Shown: positions 11,430-22,609 of the stretch, one piece after another
Numbering within the stretch: the first letter of the stretch is position 1
Layout: every line of letters begins with the position of its first letter
Source of the DNA: Phoma sp. XZ068
Taxonomy: Eukaryota; Ascomycota; Dothideomycetes; Pleosporales; Didymellaceae
NCBI GenBank assembly: GCA_004835665.1
Contig: RBKR01000011.1
Span: forward strand, 1,116,001-1,180,000
Direction: 5' to 3'
DNA: 64,000 nt
The notes under the pieces: generated by a model
The model's database searches: none
Told to the model about the DNA's origin: nothing
The model's input: the letters and a program-made list of their open reading frames with translations, nothing else
Translations under genes and position numbers: made by a program

Positions 11430-12663
11430 TAGACGTTCCAAATGGCCTGGAGGGTTTACGGATGCAACGAACCAGGGAGCCATCATAGACTCAAGTAGGT
11501 AACATAGTACACCCCGCTGTACTTTATAGTTTCAACGTTCTATTTGAGGATGTAAGTGGACATGTTAAGCAATCATCCGTGTTGGGGCAGGAGTCCAGAT
11601 ACGAACGCACGTCCCATAAGCCGTATTCCATCTCGAGGCGTGGTTGGTATTGTGAAATTGGGTTTACTTTTGGTGCTTGGTACTATAAACGAAGAGATCG
11701 CGCGTATCGGCGCTCGGTTTTCAGAGCTGGCCTTCTTCCACTCTATACCCAGCATCAACAAACGACCTCAGCTTGGACAGATCGCCACGCCAATCACTGA
11801 GCCGATGATTAACTACGGCGTGACCACCAACCCGAGTCTGCCTACAAGGACTTTCATCTCCAGGGGCGTGATTCTCGCGCAGATAAACATCGTCGCTGCG
11901 CATTCGTTACAGGTAGGGGTGGGGGAGGTGTCATGTGGTGGGTTACCTACCTAAATAGGTGTTGATCTCGGCAGGAATCCTTTCACGACATGGGTATGCA
12001 TGACAAGCTTCTACCCCGTCATCTAGGCTCTAGTCGCCGCGGTTGGTCATATCGCAGCCGTTCTATACATGGGCCTTAGCCTTAATGAGTCTCCACACTA
12101 CTCGCGAGTCAGCACCGTTCGCCATGGGTATCATGACTATTGATGCCAAGCGTGCGCTATTCATATACCATGACGGCTGTGGAGCGAATTTGGTATGGGC
12201 TTGCTTAACAACGAGCAGCACATGTCTCTACGGCACGGTAACGTTCTTGAGTTTGACGACGATTAGTGGCCACAACGCAGTTAACGTGCTCTGTATCTAC
12301 GGAGACATAGCTATCAATTCGCACATAGCTGCTGTAGGGAGTTTCGAGGAAATCGGATGTTCAGAGAAGGTGCAGGAGGGACATTCAAAACAAATACTCG
12401 GAGAGCGACAACCGGAGATATCACAAGGGATCCATGCTGCAACTCCAGATCTCGTCAAATCGCGCACGGCCGTAGTTGCCTTTGCGAAGGGATATTTGGC
12501 CAATCAGAACTGGGTCTGGACCTCGATAGTGCCAGGAGGCTTGCACAAAGTGGTCTGATTTCACCCCGTATTCCTCTTCCATGTTCAGCCTCACTTCAAA
12601 ACTAAACATCATCTTAGCTTGCGATGTTTCTCTTTCTTCAACGAACATCTAAACAAACGAACA
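11430..12663. other. Intergenic with two unrecognised open frames
   Basis: Plus-strand frames at 11556-11954 (132 codons) and 12043-12558 (171 codons) have fairly protein-like composition but match no family I know, and I found no convincing splice joining them. They may be chance frames or remains of a decayed gene next to the broken kinase-like gene. Confidence 0.3.
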
Positions 12664-13842
12664 ATGGGTCAAGACCTCGAACCTGACAATGCCTTTCTCT
12701 CGGCTATCTTTCCTCAGACCAACCCTGTCTCGGTTATTATCCTCGCCAAAACATTCGACTCATGCACTTTCAGGGCGCAGTTTGATACACACCCATGCAA
12801 AGACTGGCCTATGGATGTTGTGGTACACATGGAATTGTACGAAGCAATTTCTGTGTTGGAGGTCGTCACAGCTCTCGAGAGGGCCGCCAACCATCAATTC
12901 CCCGGCCTCGTTCCAGAAACATACACTTGCGACAGGGCCATGACCTCTGATGGAAGGGATGTGGAGTACGTAGTCGCAAGATATCTCACAGGGACCGTGC
13001 TTCTGGATTCTGTCTGGCCTTCGCTCAACCCCGAACAAAAAGAAATTTTGCTTGATGCTGTCGTCAACGCAATGAAGCAAATCCACTTGATGAGGAGCAC
13101 GGATGCAGTGGTTAAAGGTCTCCTCGCCGGAACACCGTTCATTGATGAAGACGGAGGCGTATGTATAGGAGGGCCAAGGAACGGCTTTTCTAAAAACATC
13201 CGAGAATTCCTCGCACATCTAGTCGACCGAAATCAGCTCAGGAGATCGCCAACCTCTGACATCGTGGAGACTGCGGATGGGGTACTGGTTCACTCATCAC
13301 TATCTGAACTAGGCCAGGTTTTGCTCACAAACGAGGACATCGACACCCTTGACAGAAATATCGTGCTCTCCCACAGCGACATAGAACCCCGCAACGTTAC
13401 TGTCAAGGCCGTCGTAGGTACAGACGGATCCACCAATTATGAATTTGTTGGCATAGTCGACTTCCACAAAGCGGGTTTCTTCCCCTTTGCCTTCGAAACA
13501 GCATATAAAGACCTTTCCCTCGGCAACGAGAACCTCTTTTTGGATTGGTATACGCTGTTCAAAGAAAAGACGCGGTCTATGATTCCACCAGGAGGGGCAT
13601 CGGAGAAGCTGATCCGCGCGGTCAGACTTATCACGAAGAGTAAATTTATCCAGCAAAAGACGAGCGTAATGGCAGAGTTTCGGAGACGCTGGCTGGAGAA
13701 GGAAGGGTTAGATTTGAGTGAGGATGTGTTGACGGGATGGGAACGCACGGGGTCAAGCAGCACAAGGAAGGAAGACCCGTGGGTGTTTTCAATGGAGGAA
13801 AACATTAGGTTATATGAACAGGTAGCCCAAGACTGCCAATAG
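12664..13842 (+). CDS. APH-like phosphotransferase-family protein
   Basis: Single-exon protein of 392 aa with the aminoglycoside phosphotransferase/choline-kinase fold that is widely expanded in filamentous fungi. The catalytic-loop equivalent is VLSHSDIEPRNVTVK (family pattern HxDxxxxN, here with Ser-Asp-Ile-Glu-Pro-Arg-Asn), and the metal-binding loop is GIVDFHKAGFFPFAFE. An Arg-Tyr-Leu-Thr-Gly stretch after the N-lobe also fits the family. ATG 12664 is preferred over 12619 because of its better context (AACAATGG) and a more typical N-terminus. The substrate is unknown; in fungi most members are uncharacterised and antibiotic resistance should not be assumed. Confidence 0.75.
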   Translation: MGQDLEPDNAFLSAIFPQTNPVSVIILAKTFDSCTFRAQFDTHPCKDWPMDVVVHMELYEAISVLEVVTALERAANHQFPGLVPETYTCDRAMTSDGRDVEYVVARYLTGTVLLDSVWPSLNPEQKEILLDAVVNAMKQIHLMRSTDAVVKGLLAGTPFIDEDGGVCIGGPRNGFSKNIREFLAHLVDRNQLRRSPTSDIVETADGVLVHSSLSELGQVLLTNEDIDTLDRNIVLSHSDIEPRNVTVKAVVGTDGSTNYEFVGIVDFHKAGFFPFAFETAYKDLSLGNENLFLDWYTLFKEKTRSMIPPGGASEKLIRAVRLITKSKFIQQKTSVMAEFRRRWLEKEGLDLSEDVLTGWERTGSSSTRKEDPWVFSMEENIRLYEQVAQDCQ

Positions 13843-14597
13843 CACATAATGTGATGTGATGCAAGCTTGTTTCCTTCTCTTGTCGCAGAGGCTCGTTGGA
13901 AACATAACAATGCATAGCGCCCCAAGTATGGTCTAGTACATCGCAAAGATTTGTGGTCCTTGGCTTTGTTAAATGTCTCGACTCATCGCCAGCAGGCGAG
14001 GTGGTTTTCAGCAGGCTTTGAAAAATGACACCGGGCTTATGTTGTGGTATAGCAATATACTAAAATATCACCATATAGCTTTGAATGGATTTTCGACAAA
14101 AGTGCTTCGTGCCGGTTTGTTGAACGTCAGCACTTAGTCCAAGTGGGTAGCGAAATGCCTCTTTGTACATCTGATCGATGATGTTGAAATGACCGAGAAT
14201 GATCATGTAGAATCAAGCCGACCCGGGAAGAATTAAAGCTACTAACGGCTTTCTTTCTACACTGGAAGAATACTCAATAAATTGCAGGGACGCATAACAG
14301 CGTCTCCACGATCGAATAGGTGCTGAATCAAGATACTTCAGACTAACACTTCAGCCCTAGGCAAAGTAATTTGACATGCAGGGGTAAGGTTTGTCAATCA
14401 CAATCACACACTTTAAGCGAACTGTACTATGTCGATAGACTTTTCTTAGGTATGTAACCGCACTGCACATCTGTCAAGGTTTTCATCAATCATCAAAGCT
14501 AGGCCATGCCACGCTAAACCGACCTGCATGCGCCATCAAGGTGCTCCATAAACAATCAGGTGCAATGCAATGCACAATGCGTCAACACTCTCGCACC
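13843..14597. other. Intergenic between convergent genes
   Basis: This is the shared 3' flank of the APH-like gene and the het-C homologue. No gene recognised. Confidence 0.55.
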
Positions 14598-17500
14598 CTA
14601 GTATCTACGGCCGTAGCTTTCCTCTTGGCCGCCGTAGCCTCCACCTCCATAGCCGCCTCCCTGCTGCCTGCGGTTGCCGTACTCATCGTCATCATCGCGG
14701 CGACGGCCGTGGTGCTCTTCACCGAAACCGCGCTGACGGGGCTCGTCGTCGCCACCGAAGCCACCTGGCATTCTGTCGTCGCCAAATGACTCTTCACCAC
14801 CCTGGCGACGGCCTCCTCCGTAGCCACCGCCAGAGCTGTATGAATCGGCTCCGTAACCTGAGGATTCTTGACGACCATAGCTGGATTGCTCTTGACGACC
14901 ATAGCCAGAGCTTTCCTGGCGACCGTATCCGGACTCCTGCTGGCGTCCACCATATCCGCCCTGGCTCTCCTCACCGTACCTGCGCTCCTGTCCGTAGCCA
15001 CCGCTGTCATGGGACTGGCCGTAACCTCCAGAGTGACGCTTGGGGGATGGGCTCTTGCTCTTCTTGCGCCTATGCTCCTGCTCGCGAGATCGCGAACGGC
15101 GCCTTTGTTCGCCAGAACCTGAACGACGCTTGTCAGCATCATCATCCGAGTCTTCGTCACCACTACCGTATCTCTTGTTCCTCTTCTTCTCTTCTTTCTC
15201 TCGCTTCTTGCGCTCCTTCTTCTGACGCTTCTCGTACGAGTCCTCGCCGCCGGAACCATCGTCGTCGTCCGAATCGTCTTTCTTGGATTTGTGGGACTTA
15301 CCGCGTCGCCTGTTTACGAATCAGTAACTTGCGCCTCGACTGGACGTGTTGTGGACTTACTCCTTCTCCTCATTGTAGTACTGGCCCTGGCGGTCAAAGC
15401 CTTCGCGGCGTTCCTCGGACTGCCACTCATTGCCAGTCTGCACACGACGCTCCTCGTGGCGCTCATAACCACCACCAGTGCTGTAGCTGGAAGTCTCAAC
15501 CTTCTGCTGGTAGCTGTAGGAGCCGCCTTGCTGATCCTGCTCCTGACGGTTGTACTCTTCACGGCGTCCGCCTCCGGGATATTGCGTCTGCTGGTATTGA
15601 GCTTGGCCGTAACGCTCAGTGTCACCGTACGACGACTTCTGGTGGTGACCAGACTCGGAGTAAGATTGAGTGTAGGAACCGTCCTGGCCGTAGCTCTGGT
15701 TGCTGCTGCTCTTCTTCTCCTTGCCTCCAAATGCATCACCAAGCAGTGAGCCACCGACACCAGAGACAAGGCCGCCAACAAGACCACCCAAAGCACCACC
15801 GCCAGCAGCTTCGCTGGCAAGCTTAGCGACATGGTCAGTAGCCTGCTGGATAGGCACCTGGTTGGATCCCTTGCCTCCCTTGCCACTGCCGAAGTCGTTA
15901 GCCATACCAAGAGGCTTGCAGCATCCGTGACCCTTGTCTTCCACTCCCGGCTTGTGGTTCTCGCCATTTTGCACGCCACGACGGCTGAGCTTCTGGCGCA
16001 GGTCATCCTTGCTGCGCTCAGATTTGCTGTCCCACCAGCTCTTTACGGTGCCGTACATGATGTTGCGGCACTGGTCGGAGCCTCGAACATTTCCACGCAG
16101 GCAGGCAGGGTGATGGAAGACACCGTCAATGATGCGGCTGATTGTCTCTTCGGGGTCACCCTGGCCGTCCCAGCACTCAACGATTTGTGGTACTGCCCAG
16201 CTGAGGACAGCAGAAGCGATCTTTCCGGCTGGCTCGTTCAACAAGTTGGAGAAGTGGTCCTTTGACAACATCGAGTGAGTTGGGTCAGTACACTCGTCAT
16301 CATTAAAGACGATGTGCTGCTTCTCGCGAGAGCTAGCAATGACCTCAGATGAGCCTTCCTCAAGCTCTGTCTTGACCTGGCTCAAGATGGGGAGGATGTA
16401 TGGAGCGAGCAGGCTGAAAACGAAGATGGAAACCTGCTCCTGAACTTGCTCGATGAGCTCGGGGAGCACAGGAATCTTCTCGACGAAATCATTGATGGCC
16501 AGCATAATGTCGTCGTGAAACTCCATGATCGGGTAGATTTGCTTAACCATTTCGCCAACCTGCTGGGTGAAAGCCTCAGGCTCTTTGGGTGTGACATGCA
16601 AATTGCCCATAGCTGCAGCATTGGCGTTCTCCTCAAGCTCGTCTGCCTTGCCAGACTGGTCCTTGCCTCCAAAGATGCCATCAGGAAGCTGGTTCAACAG
16701 GTCCTTGATCTTGCTCTTATTCTTTGTCCTGTCGGCATTTGTGATAGCGCCTTCAAGCTCCTGCAGCTCGGACTGGGTAGCCTTGTCGGAAATCTCACCG
16801 CACACAGAGTGCAAAAAGTCGACACCGCCAAAGGTACCAGTGACAATAGGATAGACCTCCTTGCGAGCCTCACGGACTTGGATGCGAGAGTTAAGTCCAA
16901 CGTGAGGGAAGATGTCCCGCTCTCCCATCTCAATCAGAGCAAGCTCGGTGTAGTTCGAGTGTGCCGAGTAGTCCTCCAAGCAGTGAGTTGCGGTACCGAG
17001 CAGACGAAGTGCTTCGTAGAAGTCGGGACCACGTCCGCCCGAGCGGCGACCGAGATCAATGCAGCGCCTGAGCAGGTCGCGGACCATGCCAGCCGATGTA
17101 GTAATACCCAAATCCTCAGAGGCAATGTAGTTCTTGAGACCAGTACGTTCATCGACGCTGAGCTCGCGGCGCTCATCGACGGGTCCTCGCAGACGGCGGT
17201 CGTAATCACGGGCATCGAGGTTATCGGCATAGTCCTTAGGGTTCTGTAGGGGGTCAGCTTGTGAAGTGAAAGTTGGAGGGCAGACGCACATCGATGTGTT
17301 CTTCGGGGCGGTAGCAGCCCAGTCTATCCCTGGTAACCTCAAACTCCTTGGTACCGTATCCAAAGCTCAAGAAACCCAGCACCCAAAGCAAGATGCGGAT
17401 AGCCTCAGCAGACACCATCTTCACGGTGCCAACGTCAACAGCTTGCGAGTAGTCTCGAAGCCAGTTGCCAAAGTAGACGCGCTTGACGTCCATCTTGCTG

Positions 17501-17697
17501 AACTTCTTGCCAGTGCGGCTCGAGATGAGCAGAGTAAGTAGTGTGTCCTCGATATCTCCATGGCGCCAGTTCTGCCCCTCAATGGCACTCATGCTGGCGA
17601 TGTTACCAGCACCAAAAGCATGTGTGGGGCGAGCCCAGAAGACAAGAAGGAGAAGGCATGGCAGCCAGATGTCGCTGAATTGAAGCTTCGACGGCAT
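14598..17697 (-). CDS. het-C: Het-C family protein with long SYGQ/RS-rich tail
   Basis: Homologue of Neurospora Het-c, a signal-peptide protein whose alleles control vegetative incompatibility. Exons 17697-17290, 17243-15361 and 15309-14598 join in frame to 1000 aa (introns of 46 and 51 nt, both canonical). Residues 1-27 form a signal peptide (hydrophobic WLPCLLLLVFWA, then THA/FGAG). The conserved Het-C body follows: GDIEDTLLTLL, FGNWLRDYSQAVDVG, then LRLLGTATHCLEDYSAHSNY. A GGGALGGLVGGLVSGVGGSL glycine-zipper-like helix lies before the tail. From about residue 590 the sequence is low-complexity: Ser/Tyr/Gly/Gln-rich, then basic RS-like (HRRKKSKSPS-type), then near-repeats of the form SSGYGRQE, ending YGRRY. 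Whether it is allelically polymorphic cannot be judged from one sequence. Confidence 0.92.
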
Positions 17698-19192
17698 CGT
17701 GCTTGCTATTGCGTGTAATGTAGTGTGTAATAGGTAGAATAGGTGTTAGGGAGAGAAAGCTCTCATGTGTGTCGGTGAGCTTGCATTACTAGCGCCAAGC
17801 GTTTCAGCTTCAGGTTGTGATGGCGGGGCAGAGCTCTGACGTCACGTGGGGTTTCATGTGCCATATACAGGACAAGAGCTCAACTGAAAGCACTCAATAT
17901 TCTGAGAAGATTAGATGGTATTGCAGGAGCGTGCGCGTCGTTTGATGTTCCCCGGATTCGCAGAGCGGGACTGGAACGCGTCTTTGGTCTGTTTTGGACC
18001 CTGAAATCAAAACCGAAAGTCTCGCGTGTACAGTGACAATGCCCCAGCTTTGATGAGCAGAAGTTCTTAACAGTGCCGATTCGATGAACTTCCAGGAAGA
18101 ATAAAAGAACCACTAAAAACGTGAAAGGCGACCTCTTATGCAATTTTCACGTTTTTGTAGATATTTCACACATACCATTGGTGATTTTGGCGCCAAATCC
18201 ATCTTGCAATGGCACAGCCACCTTATTGGAGTAAGTTGCAAGCTGCTGCGTATTTATATTACATAGTCTGAAGCTCTCTGTGGCACAATGAACCTGCTCT
18301 GTCATTAAGAAGCAAAGGTGGCTGTTATGTTCGTACAGAAGCACTGCTGCTAGTCAGGGTGGCGCTAAAACTTCGATGGTCCTACTTACACTCCTGATGG
18401 ATCATGGGTTCATCGGTAGGCGGTGAAGCTATGGAGTGTGTCGTAAGTGATCATGATCAAATGCAGGAATGCATATGAGCGGCAAGGGATCAGTCGGTGA
18501 AGCTCAACACACCATCACCACTGTGGTGGGAAACGGGATCGCGGGATCATACGGGCAGGACGCGTCAGAAGCAAGCGACGAATAATCAGATAGTGATTGT
18601 TGATAATGTATTGTGCGCTAGTCAATGGTAGTACAGCCGACAAGGCGAGATACCGAGACGGATACTGACTTTGCCATGCTTGTCACACTCGCACACAGCG
18701 ACTGATGCAACTGGCCCGACCACCGATTTCGTTGCATTTCGAAGATTGTGTAGCATCGACGTGGTCTGATCTGGTCACTCCCGCTGTCGATAACGTTGAG
18801 GTTTGACCCTATCTGTCAACATCTCGCTTCTGCGAGGACCCGTCCATGACAGGATGGTGACAGGACGCCAGCCCACGTTTCCTAAAATGCTTCGTGTAGC
18901 ATGCGGGGATACACCTACTGCATATATATTGTCAATGTCGTGGTACCCGCGTCCTGCGCTGTAACAGTTGCTCAGAGTGGGCTGGTGTAACAATGAAGCA
19001 ACGCTAGGGTAGATGCATTTTGACAGCGGTGTACAGCGCCCAGAAGAGGTTGAGTGACATATGCAAAGTGGACTGACTCGATATCCCAGTTCTCTCTGTT
19101 GCAGATAGGGCTGTGCTGTCAATCGCGTGCAGTTGCTTGTTTTCAATGCGTCCATTCTGCGTGTGGAGACCATCCAGTGTTATTTCGATTCT
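17698..19192. other. Intergenic with a 12-bp inverted repeat
   Basis: This is the upstream region of het-C plus the 3' flank of MDM12. A perfect hairpin-forming inverted repeat lies at 18115-18126/18145-18156 (listed separately). No gene recognised. Confidence 0.5.
18115..18156. repeat. Perfect 12-bp inverted repeat (hairpin)
   Basis: The left arm AAAAACGTGAAA (18115-18126) is exactly complementary to the right arm TTTCACGTTTTT (18145-18156), with an 18-nt loop. It sits in the het-C/MDM12 spacer and contains ACGT cores. It could be a regulatory palindrome, a transcript hairpin or chance. Confidence 0.7.
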
Positions 19193-20470
19193 TCAAACGA
19201 GGAATGTCCAAAAGCTTGGATAGACAAACTCATCCTCGAAGATGCGCCTGACTTGTTCCAGGACAAATGACTCCACCTTTCCTACGTTCTTCAGTACCTG
19301 TTTGCCGCTGCCTTGACCTCCGATTTCGCTCTCCACCTTGATGTTCTCCAGCAGACCTCCGATTTTCAAGCGTTGCGCAAGGTTTGACTGTTGTCCCTGC
19401 GATTCTGCTTGGAGAGATTCGCGACCGACCAGCGCATCTGCATCGTCAGGTGCAAGGAAGCAAAAATGAGCTTTCTTCTTGATGTACGCTAGGATGGCTA
19501 CACCGTCAAATGTGAGTCCGGTGATGTTGAGTTTCAATGGAATGCCAACGAAGCTTGGCATGGGGTAGTCCAAGAGGATCTCGGCGGTTAACGACATCTT
19601 GATGTCTCCGGAGTACTGCACATGTGTCACAACCTGAAGGTCCTCGGGACTCTTCTCCCGCATGCGTGGTGGGGATGCGGGAGGGGTCCTCTCGAAGTCG
19701 TGCTGTGAAGACGAGTCATTTGACTCAGCAAGGGAGCTTCTTCTTTCATCATCATGTTTATGCTGTGACGAAGGTCGAGTGTTGGGATCTGGGTTTGATT
19801 GCGGCGTCAGCGTCAACGAGTTCATTGACGCGGCATGATGGAGACGCTTGTTGGTTGGTGTCGTGGGCCGGCCGTGAGGATTGTCGAGCCAGCCCTGTAT
19901 TTGTGCACCAGCTACAGCAGCCAGAGGTGTCGTGGCACCTGAGAGACCTGCGCCCAAGGGCAGGTGAAAGTAATTGAGATTGGAGGTACCGCCGGGAATA
20001 CCAGGAGTTGAGACTCTGGGAAATAGGTGGACCCCCAGCTGTTCAGTGGGATGTCGAAATGCAGTTGGTCTTGTATTGATATAGGAAGGTGCTATATTTG
20101 GCAGTCTGGAAGTTCGATTCTCGGTGTGGGAGGCATCTCTGCTTGCATCTCGCACATGGCGGTCCTTCGAAGCATGTTTTGATTGTTCATCGTGGCCATC
20201 GGCGGGCTCATCGACACGGTCAACATCTCCTTCCTCATCAGAGTAGTCTTCGTCTTCCTCGTAGAAGTCTGGCAGGGGATCGCAGATGTCTTTGATCTCG
20301 ATCACTGGAGGCACGCTGCCAAAGTCGAACGAATGAACGTGGACCGAGCGGATGAACCTCGGTAAAGTGACCTGCTGAAATCTGTCATGAATGAACGCGC
20401 GTATCTTTTCTGCGCGGGCGGAGCCATCTGCGCCGCCCGTGATCGTGTCCCAGTTGATATCGATTGACAT
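19193..20470 (-). CDS. MDM12: Mitochondrial distribution and morphology protein Mdm12
   Basis: Subunit of ERMES, the complex (Mmm1, Mdm12, Mdm34, Mdm10) that tethers ER to mitochondria and moves phospholipids through SMP domains. One exon, 425 aa. The N-terminus MSIDINWDTITGG and C-terminus FVYPSFWTFLV are diagnostic for Mdm12. The SMP fold is split, as usual in fungal orthologues, by a long acidic and Ser/Pro-rich insert (about residues 75-270, containing EEDEDYSDEEG and SPPRMREKSP). The conserved core resumes with YSGDIKMSLTAEILLDYPMP. It is a peripheral membrane protein with no signal peptide. Start is clear: the conserved N-terminus begins at the first Met. Confidence 0.96.
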   Translation of the reverse strand: MSIDINWDTITGGADGSARAEKIRAFIHDRFQQVTLPRFIRSVHVHSFDFGSVPPVIEIKDICDPLPDFYEEDEDYSDEEGDVDRVDEPADGHDEQSKHASKDRHVRDASRDASHTENRTSRLPNIAPSYINTRPTAFRHPTEQLGVHLFPRVSTPGIPGGTSNLNYFHLPLGAGLSGATTPLAAVAGAQIQGWLDNPHGRPTTPTNKRLHHAASMNSLTLTPQSNPDPNTRPSSQHKHDDERRSSLAESNDSSSQHDFERTPPASPPRMREKSPEDLQVVTHVQYSGDIKMSLTAEILLDYPMPSFVGIPLKLNITGLTFDGVAILAYIKKKAHFCFLAPDDADALVGRESLQAESQGQQSNLAQRLKIGGLLENIKVESEIGGQGSGKQVLKNVGKVESFVLEQVRRIFEDEFVYPSFWTFLV

Positions 20471-22462
20471 TGCTGCGGGCGCGGCGTTGGGGTTAACGAA
20501 AGAGAAACCCGTTCACGGCTGCCCAATGGGGAAGCGACGACCGAGCACAGGAAAAAAGGACGACCGACCTGCCGACCACAGAGCACCAACCCCATCGCTT
20601 GCCCATCGCACCATTCGACCAGGTCCATGTCATGCAACAGATGTGACTATGCACCTGTATCTGCATGATCTCCCTGTCTAACATGTGTTTTTCCACTGCC
20701 GATGTCGTAACCTGCCCCGCGATACGCACGTGCATCAAAATCTCGACTACGTGGAAGAACATAGAGCCCGGTGCCATATGTGAAACGGTATTATTGGAAC
20801 AATATCTATATCATGGCGGAGTTAGAGCCGCATGGCGTCTCTGCATGGCTCATGTCTCTATGCCCATGCCGCAGATCACCGTTGAGTGACCTACCAGATG
20901 AGGGATGGAGATGACAGCGCAAGGGATAGAGCCGGTGCACATGTAAGCTCGGGCTCGGCCTGGCGGCAGAGGACGTAGGCTGCATTATCCAAATAGGCGG
21001 CAAATCGATTCATCAAGCCAATCAGCAGCACCGAGGAAATGAACGTCAATTCAACTGCACCAACGTCACCTAAGTACATGCTGGAGTCAGTATGTCGTGG
21101 TGCACAATAAGACTTGTTTCCTAATCTCTGTACTAGGCATTCCTGAGTGCCATATCGCATCTGCGCAGACATTGAAAAGAACCCCTTCTCGACTGTTAAG
21201 ACTGCACGAGGCCAGATTGGGAAGCTTGTGCATATCGACTCCGCATGTATCTCATTCTCGGCTATGTGGAGATCATTCCAGTCCTGTATACAACAACCGC
21301 CACGCCGCAGAACCACATGAACAGCCCAACGCCCTTGCTGCATTGGGCTTTACTCCGGGAAGGGTGGGTTGAGACGAAGCGTCACGACTAGCCCTGTTGC
21401 TTGGCAAATGTCGGGTCATGTTCAAGCAATAGCGGAGACGACTGAGAGGTTAGGTTCGGCTCGTTCCACTTCGGTACGTAAGGGCATTGCGAATTGTCCC
21501 GCCACTCCTCGGACCGAACTGCAGACGCCGCTGCCTGAAGGTATTTGCGTTGGTACAGTCCACTGATTCTGCGATGGTACAAAATAAATCGACGTGTGCA
21601 GCCTGAGTGATGTCGTCAGACGTGGCATTTTGACCGATGAGGACGAACGAATCAAGCGGCGATGCGCAGATGGTGAGACGAGGAGTCAAGTTTCGTGGTC
21701 TTGCTAGTAATGACTACAATTGTCGTACACAGTTTGGAGGGGCGTGAATAACGTCGATTGGCGAGAAACGGTGGTGCATACTGTATGGCAGATCAGCTTT
21801 GCTTGATTGGTCTTTACTTAGCATTCCACGGTTTGGCGCGATGCATAGGCGAGCTCAACGGTTGAAGTATGGCTGCCCAGATCCAGAGCGGCCGAGCTCC
21901 TTCTTGGGCGCGTTTGAATTAGATGACTTGTTTGTGTCTGACTGTCTTCCTCGTCTCATGGCTTCATATAGCCAGGGACCACAAATAGAGATATGGTGGT
22001 AAAAATGGTGAAATGGTAATGAAAAGAGACCTGCAGAGTCCTCTGTCTGCGCATAGCGCGACCAATATTAAGAGAGCCCCATGTCCAGGTCGAGGCAAGA
22101 ACTGTAGAGTAATACAAGGTGGGAAGTGCCATGCAACACCAACCTGTATTCCAAACGCCGGACTCGCAATGTCCAAGGTCCATGTTGTTCCAATGCCCGT
22201 TGAACGCCAATACTTTTATTCCCGTGACGCCGTGAAATGCAACCTGTGGCTCGAGCGTCGACTTAAAAGCTCGTTGTGCCCAGGAGTGAGAGGCCGAGCG
22301 AGGCATGCGCGAATGGACAGCCTGCGCAGTAACAACAGACGGTGGTCTGTGTGTCACCGGCCATCATGGGGTATCGTCTGGATAAAACCGTGGTAGGACG
22401 CTGCAAGTGGGCTCGTCAGACACGTGTGACGCGGGGAAAGCCTGGGTGAAGGGTTCGTACCT
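20471..22462. other. Gene-poor interval
   Basis: This is the upstream region of MDM12 and downstream region of the small Cys-rich gene. Frames of 130-150 codons on the minus strand (20891-21343, 21956-22357) show no consistent family features. I see no transposon or RNA gene. Confidence 0.4.
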
Positions 22463-22609
22463 CTACCGGTCGCAGCTATCACACTTCTCGTCGTGCTTGA
22501 CCGTCTTGACATTTGAGACGCCGCAGTTTGCACTTCTCGATGCAGCGCACGGGGCCTTGTCTGTGGTCGAGTGGCCGCAGCCGTAGGTGTGTACGACCTT
22601 GGTGCACAT
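22463..22609 (-). CDS. Small cysteine-rich protein, 48 aa
   Basis: Short protein starting MCTKVVHTYGCGH and ending CDSCDR, with Cys at positions 2, 11, 21, 29, 43 and 46 and His at 7, 13 and 39. The pattern suggests a small zinc-binding or disulfide-stabilised fold. It resembles, from my general knowledge, short uncharacterised proteins found across Pezizomycotina that start MC and carry a GCGH motif. No signal peptide, so it is probably intracellular. ATG context (CCAACATG) is good. The frame is open further upstream (to 22849), but that extension is Pro/Arg/Ser-rich and looks like GC-rich leader sequence. Function unknown. Confidence 0.6.
   Translation of the reverse strand: MCTKVVHTYGCGHSTTDKAPCAASRSANCGVSNVKTVKHDEKCDSCDR

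Noticed and set aside
11556..12558. Two plus-strand frames (132 and 171 codons) as a possible gene
   Set aside because: No recognised family and no convincing splice joining them; kept only as a note in the intergenic entry.
14582..16006. Long frames of 225, 418 and 230 codons overlapping het-C on both strands
   Set aside because: Shadows of the repetitive, compositionally biased het-C tail exons.
20891..21343. Minus-strand frame with a stretch (GDVGAVELTFISSVL, then LMNRF) faintly like the C-terminal helix of alkylhydroperoxidase/CMD proteins
   Set aside because: Only about 25 residues fit, no CxxC active site or upstream domain was found, and the rest of the frame is unlike the family.
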